Assembly (NCBI RefSeq): GCF_002025665.1
Contig: NZ_CP018786.1
Location: forward strand, 4,588,001-4,652,000
Reading direction: 5' to 3'
Length of the DNA stretch: 64,000 nucleotides
DNA from: Chryseobacterium indologenes
GTDB taxonomy: Bacteria > Bacteroidota > Bacteroidia > Flavobacteriales > Weeksellaceae
The translations under genes and the position numbers were made by a program. Below the pieces are notes generated by a model. It was not told where the DNA came from. It was given only the letters and a program-made list of their open reading frames with translations, and did no database searches. This document shows, piece by piece, positions 16,440-23,833 of the stretch; within the stretch, counting starts at the first letter, position 1; each line of letters starts with the position of its first letter.

Positions 16440-17402
16440 ATGAAAAACCTGAATGCATTCTATACCAAAATTGAAAATTTCTTTTTCAAACAAGATAATC
16501 AAACGGAATTCTTAAGTTTCTTCCGGATTGCCATAGGTATCGTTATCCTATTACAGTTTACTGCAGTACTACCTGATTTTGAGAAGTTATTTTCAAGCAG
16601 CAGTATTATTCCTCAGGATATTATGAGTGTTTTTACACCAGACTGGCTGATTACCTTCTCAAAAATAGTAAGTTTTTTTCAGACCTTCGGAATTGAAGAA
16701 AGTACAACAATAGCAATAACCAAAGTATCATTTATAATCTTGTGTATTTTAATCATCACCGGATTATATTCAAGAATTTCTGCATTATTGTTGCTTATAC
16801 TACAGATAGCCTTGCTCAAGGGAAGTTCTTTTTTTGCCTATGGTGCAGATTTTTTCACAAGCATGTCTTTATTTTATCTGATCCTTTTTCCTGCGGATCG
16901 GTATTTTTCTCTACGAAATTTTATTTTCGGCAGAAAGCCAGGAAACATTAACTTCACTCCGGTCAAAAGATTATTTCAGATTCATATTTCTATTGCTTAT
17001 TTCTTTTCCGGACTGGATAAAGCTTTAGGGTTCAACTGGTGGAATGGTGAATCTATCTGGAAAGCCATTCATCTGCCTTACTCCAACAGAGACCTGAATA
17101 TTGATTTCAGCTGGCTGATAGAACATTCTTATATTCTGAGCTTGATTGGATGGAGTACCATTCTTATTGAGATGTGTTATCCTATTTTTATCTGGTACAA
17201 ACCCACACAAAAAATATGGCTTTTTCTCACAATTTCCATGCATATAGGAATTGCGCTTGTACTCAATTTATATTATTTTTCAGCCATTATGATCGTATGG
17301 AATATCACCAATTTTTATTTTGAACAACCTGCTAAAAAAACAGTATCGTCTTCAAAGAAAAAAATATCGGCAGATTATATTCCCAAACAGGTTGGCTCAT
17401 AA
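16440..17402 (+). CDS. HTTM/SdpB-like multi-pass membrane protein
   Basis: The 320-residue protein has an HTTM-type layout (the vitamin-K-dependent carboxylase-like membrane region): EFLSFFRIAIGIVILLQF as the first helix with its conserved arginine, a YGADFFTSMSLFYLILFPADRYFSLR segment, QIHISIAYFFSGLDKALG-NWWNGESIW, and several further helices. The frame is open from 16371, but the ATG at 16440, just after the preceding stop, is the better start. HTTM proteins include SdpB, which acts in toxin maturation in Bacillus. It ends at a strong terminator. Confidence 0.8.
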   Translation: MKNLNAFYTKIENFFFKQDNQTEFLSFFRIAIGIVILLQFTAVLPDFEKLFSSSSIIPQDIMSVFTPDWLITFSKIVSFFQTFGIEESTTIAITKVSFIILCILIITGLYSRISALLLLILQIALLKGSSFFAYGADFFTSMSLFYLILFPADRYFSLRNFIFGRKPGNINFTPVKRLFQIHISIAYFFSGLDKALGFNWWNGESIWKAIHLPYSNRDLNIDFSWLIEHSYILSLIGWSTILIEMCYPIFIWYKPTQKIWLFLTISMHIGIALVLNLYYFSAIMIVWNITNFYFEQPAKKTVSSSKKKISADYIPKQVGS

Positions 17403-17432
17403 AAAAATCCCGAATTGCTTCGGGATTTTTTT
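17401..17432. terminator. bidirectional terminator between the HTTM gene and the ompA-like gene
   Basis: Stem AAAAAATCCCGAA / TTCGGGATTTTTT with a short loop and T-run; A-rich on the other side, so it can serve both convergent genes. Confidence 0.85.
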
Positions 17433-17450
17433 TGATATGGGGTTTAGTCA

Positions 17451-18284
17451 TTATTTCTTAGGAGCGATATCCATCAGTTTCATAAACTCATCAAGTTTAG
17501 GCATAATGATGATTTCCGTTCTTCTATTTTCTCCTCTACCTGAAACGCTCATGTTAGTCGCTTTCGGGTTATATTCAGAACGTCCACCAGCTGTAATTCT
17601 TGCCGGATCAACACCAAACTGAGTCTGAAGAACTTTAGCAACTGAAGTACCTCTTAATGCAGAAAGATCCCAGTTGTCTCTAGGAAGATTTGGAGAGTTT
17701 AACGGAGCATTATCGGTGTTACCTTCAATTAATACTGAGTATTTGTCGTAATCGTTGATTACTTTTGCTACTTTACCTAACACTTCCTGAGCTGCAGGCA
17801 AGATGTTGTAATCTCCTGTTTTGTATAACATTTTATCAGAAAGTGAGATCATTACAACTCCTTTCAATACTTTTACCTGTACATCTTCATCTGATACATT
17901 ATCCAATGATCTCTTCAGGTTATTAGACAATGCCAGATTCAAACTGTCATTTTTAGCATTACTGGAGATTAATTGCTTGATATAAGAATTGGAAGCATTG
18001 ATTTCTCCTACCAGTTTATCAATGTTAGCAGAGCTTTTTCCTGTATTGGACAGACATGCATCAAGTGATGATTTTAATGCATCGTGCTGGCTTTTCAACA
18101 AGTTGTTTTCACCCGCCAATGCAGAGTTCTGAGATTTCAAATCCTGAATTTCTCTCTGTCTTTCTCCAATATTTTCAATACACTGCTTATAGTTTGTGCT
18201 CAAAGCATCATACTGCTTTTTGCTGACACAAGATGTCATCCCCAGCGCCATTGCAGAAACTGCTAAAACTTTTAAAATCTTCAT
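17451..18284 (-). CDS. OmpA-family peptidoglycan-binding lipoprotein
   Basis: The 277-residue protein has a lipoprotein signal (MTSC, cysteine 19), a long coiled coil (about residues 25-130, SQNSALAGENNLLKSQHDALKSS), and an OmpA-like domain (about 140-270) with LIEGNTDNAPLN, NWDLSALRGTSVAKVL, ITAGGRSEYNP and NRRTEIIIMP. OmpA-like domains bind the diaminopimelate of peptidoglycan, so it likely tethers the outer membrane to the wall. A minus-strand TAACTTTG -7 element lies about 25 bases upstream. Confidence 0.93.
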   Translation of the reverse strand: MKILKVLAVSAMALGMTSCVSKKQYDALSTNYKQCIENIGERQREIQDLKSQNSALAGENNLLKSQHDALKSSLDACLSNTGKSSANIDKLVGEINASNSYIKQLISSNAKNDSLNLALSNNLKRSLDNVSDEDVQVKVLKGVVMISLSDKMLYKTGDYNILPAAQEVLGKVAKVINDYDKYSVLIEGNTDNAPLNSPNLPRDNWDLSALRGTSVAKVLQTQFGVDPARITAGGRSEYNPKATNMSVSGRGENRRTEIIIMPKLDEFMKLMDIAPKK

Positions 18285-18308
18285 AAATAATCATTTTTAG
18301 ACTACTCA

Positions 18309-18348
18309 AAGTTAGGAAAATTCAATTGAATTATATCGGTTATCTTTG
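18309..18348. promoter_or_regulatory. divergent promoter region of the ompA-like gene and tilS
   Basis: A minus-strand TAACTTTG (18309-18316) and a plus-strand TATCTTTG (18341-18348) point outwards from the perfect 14-base palindrome AATTCAATTGAATT (18319-18332). Confidence 0.55.
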
Positions 18349-18371
18349 CATAAAAGAAATTCTCAACATCT

Positions 18372-19724
18372 ATGTTGAATAAATTAACCTTTATCAATCA
18401 ATTAAAAAGTCTCGTTCACGAAGCGGAAAATCACACCTATCTTCTGGCTGTGAGCGGAGGTGCAGATTCTATGGTTCTGGCCTCTTTGTTCAGGGATTTA
18501 GGTCTTGAAATTCAAGGTTCAACATTCCGGTTTCAGGTAGCTCATATCAATTATAAACTTCGTAGTAATGATTCGGATCTGGATCAGAAAACAGTGCAGG
18601 ATTTTTGTGAGAAAAATCATATAAAATTTCATTTGTATGAAGTTTCGGAAAAAGATAGAAAACCTGAAAATTCAATACAGCTTTGGGCAAGAGAGCTTCG
18701 ATATGCTTTTTTTAAAGAAATTCAGGAAAAAGAAGATCTGGAATTTCTCGTTACCGCCCATCACCTTAATGATCAGTTGGAAACTTTCATCATTAATCTA
18801 TCCAAAGCTGCCGGCATCAATGGATTGAGCGGAATTCCATCGAATGATAACAATATCCTTCGTCCCCTTTTAAATGTTTCAAAAAAAGACATTTACCAGT
18901 TTGCAGAGCAGAATACTATTGAATTTCGGGAAGATCTTTCTAATAAAAAAAGTGATTATCTGAGGAATAAGATCAGGAATGAGATTGTTCCGATGCTGAT
19001 GGAAACCAACGATCATTTTCTGGAAAACTTCAGAAAAAGTTCTTTGTACCTTAATCAGACTAAGGATTTTGTTCAGAAACAGATTCAGGAGAGAGAAAAT
19101 AATCTTACAATATTTAACCAAAACTATAAAATCTTATCAAAGGAAAAGCTGGATCAGGAAAGTGATTTCGTGAAATTTGAAATCTTAAAAAAATACGGAT
19201 TCAATCAGGAAGAAGAAATCCCGAAAATTTTTAAAGCAGAAAACAACAGTTCTTTCTTTTCAAAAGAATATCAGTTGATTGTCAACCGTGATGAACTTAT
19301 TTTTATTGATAAAAGGAAAGAAAAGGGAACTCCTGAAGAAATAGTACTGATCAAAAATTTTGATTTTTCCGAAAACCAGATCAGCATCAACCTCGTAGAT
19401 GATATTGAAAACATTGTTGAGATCAATAAAGGATTTGAATGGAACTTCGATGCTGAAAAGCTTCAATTCCCTCTCTTTTTGAGAAAACAACAGGATGGAG
19501 ATGAATTTTATCCTACAGGGTTTTCAGGAAAAAAAAAGGTTTCTAAATTTTTTAGGGACGAAAAATTATCTGCTTTGATCAAGGAAAAGACCTGGTTATT
19601 GTGTGACTCCGGAAACCATATTTTAGGTGTCATCCCTCTCAGACAGGATCGCAGGTATCAGGCAGACAGAACTACTCAAAAAAAGATAACTGTAACGTGG
19701 ACAGAAAAACAACTAATTCGTTAG
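18372..19724 (+). CDS. tilS: tRNA(Ile)-lysidine synthetase
   Basis: TilS converts C34 of the CAU-anticodon tRNA-Ile to lysidine, which is essential for reading AUA. The 450-residue protein has the PP-loop SGGADSMVL at residues 28-36, the family segments HINYKLR, WARELRYAFF, TAHHLNDQLETF and LRNKIRNEIVPML, and a C-terminal substrate-binding domain with KKVSKFFRDEKLSALIKEKTW. Its last 28 bases overlap the sigma factor gene. A short, decayed copy of its 3' region lies at 21437-21513. Confidence 0.95.
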   Translation: MLNKLTFINQLKSLVHEAENHTYLLAVSGGADSMVLASLFRDLGLEIQGSTFRFQVAHINYKLRSNDSDLDQKTVQDFCEKNHIKFHLYEVSEKDRKPENSIQLWARELRYAFFKEIQEKEDLEFLVTAHHLNDQLETFIINLSKAAGINGLSGIPSNDNNILRPLLNVSKKDIYQFAEQNTIEFREDLSNKKSDYLRNKIRNEIVPMLMETNDHFLENFRKSSLYLNQTKDFVQKQIQERENNLTIFNQNYKILSKEKLDQESDFVKFEILKKYGFNQEEEIPKIFKAENNSSFFSKEYQLIVNRDELIFIDKRKEKGTPEEIVLIKNFDFSENQISINLVDDIENIVEINKGFEWNFDAEKLQFPLFLRKQQDGDEFYPTGFSGKKKVSKFFRDEKLSALIKEKTWLLCDSGNHILGVIPLRQDRRYQADRTTQKKITVTWTEKQLIR

Positions 19725-20257
19725 CTGTTGATGATTTTAAGAAAGACAGCAATATAGCTTTTGGAATTTTATACCAACAGTATTTTGGTTATACTCAGAA
19801 ATTTATTCTGAACAATAAAGGTAATCTGGAAGATGCAGAAGATATTTTCCAGGATGCATTACTCATTCTTTACGAAAAACTCAATGCCGATGACTTCAAA
19901 GTTCAAACCTGTCTGGGAAATTATATTATCGGAATTGTAAAAAATCTATGGTTTAAAAAACTAAAAAACAGAAACTTTTATGTAGAGTCTCCTGAAAACT
20001 ATTTCATGGAACATCAGGAGGAAATAAGTACTGCTATTGAAAATGAAAGGTATTACTGGGAAAAATTGGTTGGTTATATCAAATCAATCTCTTCACATTG
20101 TCAGAATCTTATCCATGACATTTTTATTGAAAATAAAAGTATAGAGGAAATTCAGGATAAATACCAGTATTCCAGCAAACATAATGCTCAGAACCAAAAA
20201 TATAAATGTGTAGAACAGATCAAGAAGATTAAAAACAATAGTATTTTTTCTGCCTGA
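19697..20257 (+). CDS. sigma-70 family (ECF-type) RNA polymerase sigma factor
   Basis: The 186-residue protein has region 2 (FGILYQQYFGYTQKFI and GNLEDAEDIFQDALLILYEKL, core-binding and -10 recognition) and region 4 at the C-terminus (SIEEIQDKYQYSSKHNAQNQKYKCVEQIKK). No anti-sigma factor follows. The only start before region 2 is a GTG inside tilS (28-base overlap), so translation is probably coupled to tilS. Target genes are unknown; the downstream thioredoxin-fold genes are candidates by position only. Confidence 0.88.
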   Translation: MDRKTTNSLAVDDFKKDSNIAFGILYQQYFGYTQKFILNNKGNLEDAEDIFQDALLILYEKLNADDFKVQTCLGNYIIGIVKNLWFKKLKNRNFYVESPENYFMEHQEEISTAIENERYYWEKLVGYIKSISSHCQNLIHDIFIENKSIEEIQDKYQYSSKHNAQNQKYKCVEQIKKIKNNSIFSA

Positions 20258-20337
20258 AAATCAAACAATTAAATAAAATATTTTAATGTATGGGTGATTT
20301 TATTCTTGATCAGGGAACATAATAAGAAAAGAAATAT

Positions 20338-20739
20338 ATGTTCAGAAAAATCGTATTGAGCCTTCTTATACTAGTAGGAATTTCATTTAACGCACAAAGC
20401 GCAGGCATCAATTTTCAAAAAATTGATTTGGAAGCCGCGAAAAAAATCGCAGCAAAAGAGAATAAACTGATCTTCATTGATCTGTTCACCACATGGTGCG
20501 GACCTTGCAAGCTCATGGCAAAAAACACTTTCACTGATGCCAGAATCGGAGATATGTTCAACAAAAATTTTGTAAACCTTGCCATAGATGCAGAAAAAGA
20601 AGGGCTAAACCTTGCTAAAGAATTTAAAGTGGTAAACTATCCTTCCTTTTTATTTCTGGATTCAAAAGGAAAACTGGTTCAATATGATTTCGGATACTAT
20701 AATCCTGAACAGTTTTTGGAAGTTGAGCATCTGTTCTGA
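20338..20739 (+). CDS. periplasmic thioredoxin-family protein
   Basis: The 133-residue protein has a signal peptide ending near NAQSAG and a thioredoxin fold with the active site FTTWCGPCKLMAKNTF (CGPC) and cis-Pro segment KVVNYPSFLFLD. It may reduce or transfer disulfides in the periplasm, with electrons from the DsbD encoded 0.9 kb downstream. It sits between the sigma factor and a redoxin gene. Confidence 0.9.
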   Translation: MFRKIVLSLLILVGISFNAQSAGINFQKIDLEAAKKIAAKENKLIFIDLFTTWCGPCKLMAKNTFTDARIGDMFNKNFVNLAIDAEKEGLNLAKEFKVVNYPSFLFLDSKGKLVQYDFGYYNPEQFLEVEHLF

Positions 20740-20747
20740 AAAAAAAG

Positions 20748-21296
20748 ATGTCTCAATCCGGCAAAACTTTAGATCAGGTAAAAGGAAAAATGATAGGTGA
20801 TAAAATTGATAATTTCAATGCAAAAGATCATTTAGGAAATACATTTTCATCATCAAAGGAAAACAAAAAACTGGTAATTGTTTTTATTCGTGGGCAATGG
20901 TGCCCTTATTGTAACAAATATATTGAAACATTACAAAATCTGGCTCCGGAGCTGAAATCGAAAAACGCAAGACTTGTCATTATTTCTCCAGAAAAACCGG
21001 AGTTTATAGAAAAGACGATCAGCAAAACAAAGACAGATTATACAGTTTTATATGATGAAGGATATAAAATTGCAGAAGCATTTGATGTCCTGTACACTCC
21101 AGACAGTGAAACACTTAATTTCTACAACTCAAAATTAAAGGAAGATTTTGCCAACAGCAGATCAGATCATTCAGGGAGGCTTCCTGTGTCCGCAACTTTC
21201 ATCCTGAATGAGGGGAAAGAAATTACATGGAGACATTTTGATCCGGACTATAAAAACAGAGCATCCGTAGAAGACATTTTAAAAAATCTGAATTGA
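20748..21296 (+). CDS. AhpC/TSA-type redoxin
   Basis: The 182-residue protein is a thioredoxin-fold redoxin: GDKIDNFNAKDHLGNTFS at the N-terminus and the active site VFIRGQWCPYCNKYIETL (C-P-Y-C, as in AhpC/TSA-like and DUF899-type redoxins). There is no signal peptide, so it is probably cytoplasmic. It lies eight bases after the thioredoxin gene and forms a redox pair with it. Substrate is unknown. Confidence 0.88.
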   Translation: MSQSGKTLDQVKGKMIGDKIDNFNAKDHLGNTFSSSKENKKLVIVFIRGQWCPYCNKYIETLQNLAPELKSKNARLVIISPEKPEFIEKTISKTKTDYTVLYDEGYKIAEAFDVLYTPDSETLNFYNSKLKEDFANSRSDHSGRLPVSATFILNEGKEITWRHFDPDYKNRASVEDILKNLN

Positions 21297-21628
21297 TTTT
21301 CTCAGAGATTTCTGCCTGGAAAAGATACTCATCATCATACCAAGTTGGCAAAATTGAAAAAATCTATAATCATTTTGAATGATAAAATAAGTAACACTTC
21401 TATTGCGATTAGGGCATAAGACAAAATATTTTAGGGATCAGGCTTAAAAAAAGAAAGTTTCTAAATTTTTTAGGGACAAAAAATTATCTATTTTAGCGAG
21501 GCAAAAAATCTGGACACAGACTCATTAGGAATAATGCTGTATTTGACAGCCTTCCTTTCAAGTAAGACAGAAGATTTGCAAAGAATGAGAAAACGAAATG
21601 GAGTCTCAAAACTTTAATGAAATGAACA
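21297..21628 (+). other. intergenic region before dsbD
   Basis: This 332-base stretch holds no intact gene. Its only recognisable content is the tilS remnant (21437-21513, listed separately). No TAnnTTTG element close to the dsbD start stood out. Confidence 0.6.
21437..21513 (+). pseudogene. tilS: decayed fragment of a tilS 3' region
   Basis: 21455-21513 aligns with tilS positions 19537-19595: the first 35 bases differ at two positions and the 59 bases at about twelve. In the tilS frame it reads KKKVSKFFRDKKLS then ILARQKIW, against KKKVSKFFRDEKLS then ALIKEKTW in the intact gene. Stops surround it. Resemblance to the last codons of tilS is weaker after that and disappears towards dsbD. The differences look like those between tilS genes of different species, not random decay alone. 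Confidence 0.75.
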
Positions 21629-23698
21629 ATGAAATTTAGAAATTGGTTTTTATTAATTCTACTATTTTTAGCGACAGGAATTAATGCGCAGATAAAAAAT
21701 CCTGTAAAGTTTAAATTCACCATCAACGATTTGGGGAACAATCAATACGAAGCGGTATTGAATGCTACCATGGAAAACGGATGGCATATTTACTCGAAAG
21801 ACTTACCGGAAGACACCGGTATTCCGACCGAGTATAAAGTGACAGGAAAAAATATTGAGTTGATCGGAAAATTTACCGAAGTAGGTAAAAAACATGAAGA
21901 ATTTTCTGAAGCGTTTGGAGGAACAATTGTTTTCTACTCCAATTCTGCTGGATTTAAGCAAAAATTTAAATTAAAAGATCCTACAAAACCCGCAGATGTC
22001 ACTTCTGAGATTACCTATCAGACCTGTGATGACAGAGTTTGTCTGGCTCCCAACACATTAGAATTCAACCAAAAAGTTACGCCAAAAGGAGCAACGGAAG
22101 AGGCTGCAACCGAAGAAACTACAGGTCCTGCAAAAGATTCTGTAAAAATAACTGAGACGGTTACTGAAAATCCTGCAAAAACAGAAGCTACGATTACAGA
22201 AACTTCAAAACTGGATCCTAAGCAGCTGAAAATTGAAAGTATTGATTTCAAAAAACCATTGACGGATTGCGGTACAGCGTCTACCAAAGTGGATGAAAAC
22301 TACTGGACGTATCTATTCTTAGGATTTATCGGAGGATTAATTGCTTTGCTTACGCCATGCGTTTTCCCGATGATTCCACTAACGGTTTCATTCTTTACAA
22401 AAGGAAGTAAAGACAAAGCAAAAGGAAAAAGAGATGCGCTTATTTATGGGTTTTTCATTCTTCTTATCTTCGTTTTATTGAGTATTCCTTTCCATATTAT
22501 TGATGGAATCGCCGGAAATATCTTCAACGAGATTTCTACAAGCGTATGGTTGAATATTGCTTTCTTTATCATATTCATCTTCTTTGCCGGAAGTTTCTTC
22601 GGGTATTATGATATCACTCTACCAAGTTCTATTGCCAACAAATCTTCTAAAGCGGAAGAGGCAGGAGGAATTATCGGTATTTTCTTTATGGCATTAACCT
22701 TGGTGATTGTTTCTTTCTCATGTACAGGTCCTATTTTAGGAAGTTTACTGGGAAGTGCAGTAACAGGCTCATCCAATGTTCCAATGCTGTTGACCTTTGC
22801 GTTGGCAGGATTCGGACTGGCATGGGCGATTATTTTTGGATTGTTGGCATTGTTCCCGCAGGCATTGCAAAGTCTTCCGAAATCAGGAGGATGGATGAAT
22901 ACCGTAAAAGTGGTATTAGGTTTCGTAGAACTGGCATTAGCGTTAAAATTCTTGTCTAAAGCAGATCTCGTTTCTAAAACCTTCTTCTTAAAAAGGGAAC
23001 TTTTCATTGCGATCTGGATTATTATCGCATTAGGATTAGCAATCTATTTATTAGGATTGATCAGATTCCCTCATGATGATAAGAAACCTAAAATTTCTAT
23101 CACCAGAAAAATATTAGGGGTATTGGGAATTGGTTTTGTGATCTATCTGGTTCAGGGTTTAATCCCATCTGACCGTCCGAAACTTCAATTATTAAGTGGG
23201 ATTTTACCTCCATTGAACGTAAGCTATTTCCATGATGAAAAAGACGGAATTTTAGGAATGCATCCGGAACACGACTTCTTCAAAGCTATAGAACTGGCTA
23301 AAAAAGAAGACAAGCCAATCCTGATTGACTTCACAGGATACGGATGTGAAAACTGTAGAAAAATGGAGGAATTTGTATGGAGCGAACCAGACATCTTGCC
23401 AATCTTACAGAATGATGTTGTATTAGCTTCTCTATATGTAGATGATAAGGAAGAACTTCCTGAAGATCAGAAAACCAAAATTGACCTTGGAGACGGACAG
23501 ATCAAGAAGGTAAAAACAATTGGGGACAGATGGAGTTTATTCCAACAGGTGAACTTCAATAATAACTCTCAACCTCACTATGTTTTAATCACTCCGGACG
23601 GAAAAGTAATTAATACTCCTGTTTCAGGATATATGCCAAAAGAGGATTTCAAAAAATTCCTTGAATGCGGGGTAAATTTCTACAAAAAGAATAAATAA
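21629..23698 (+). CDS. dsbD: thiol:disulfide interchange protein DsbD
   Basis: DsbD carries electrons from cytoplasmic thioredoxin across the inner membrane to periplasmic thiols. All three parts are present in 689 residues: a signal peptide and N-terminal domain with a cysteine pair (YQTCDDRVCLAPN), an eight-helix membrane domain with its two cysteines (LLTPCVFPMIPL and SFSCTGPILG), and a C-terminal thioredoxin domain (FTGYGCENCRKMEE, CENC). A Thr/Glu-rich linker of about 60 residues joins the first two. It ends at a strong terminator. Confidence 0.95.
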   Translation: MKFRNWFLLILLFLATGINAQIKNPVKFKFTINDLGNNQYEAVLNATMENGWHIYSKDLPEDTGIPTEYKVTGKNIELIGKFTEVGKKHEEFSEAFGGTIVFYSNSAGFKQKFKLKDPTKPADVTSEITYQTCDDRVCLAPNTLEFNQKVTPKGATEEAATEETTGPAKDSVKITETVTENPAKTEATITETSKLDPKQLKIESIDFKKPLTDCGTASTKVDENYWTYLFLGFIGGLIALLTPCVFPMIPLTVSFFTKGSKDKAKGKRDALIYGFFILLIFVLLSIPFHIIDGIAGNIFNEISTSVWLNIAFFIIFIFFAGSFFGYYDITLPSSIANKSSKAEEAGGIIGIFFMALTLVIVSFSCTGPILGSLLGSAVTGSSNVPMLLTFALAGFGLAWAIIFGLLALFPQALQSLPKSGGWMNTVKVVLGFVELALALKFLSKADLVSKTFFLKRELFIAIWIIIALGLAIYLLGLIRFPHDDKKPKISITRKILGVLGIGFVIYLVQGLIPSDRPKLQLLSGILPPLNVSYFHDEKDGILGMHPEHDFFKAIELAKKEDKPILIDFTGYGCENCRKMEEFVWSEPDILPILQNDVVLASLYVDDKEELPEDQKTKIDLGDGQIKKVKTIGDRWSLFQQVNFNNNSQPHYVLITPDGKVINTPVSGYMPKEDFKKFLECGVNFYKKNK

Positions 23699-23716
23699 AT
23701 TATTCACATATCATTC

Positions 23717-23748
23717 AAAAACTCACACTTTATCGTGTGAGTTTTTTG
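23717..23748 (+). terminator. terminator of dsbD
   Basis: Stem AAAAACTCACAC / GTGTGAGTTTTTT with a six-base loop and T-run. Confidence 0.85.
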
Positions 23749-23799
23749 TTTTCATGAATTAAATAAACAACAAAACACCAAACGTAGTGTAAAATTAAT

Positions 23800-23829
23800 T
23801 ACATTTGAATAACCATCACTTATTCAAAT
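23800..23829 (+). promoter_or_regulatory. -7 element and leader hairpin of the first T9SS repeat gene
   Basis: TACATTTG (23800-23807) matches TAnnTTTG. It overlaps a perfect inverted repeat, ATTTGAATAA / TTATTCAAAT with a seven-base spacer (23803-23829), which ends four bases before the ATG. The paralogue at 25478 has the same upstream block (TAAAATTAATTACATT) but TACATTAG and no inverted repeat. Confidence 0.45.
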
Positions 23830-23833
23830 ACAT

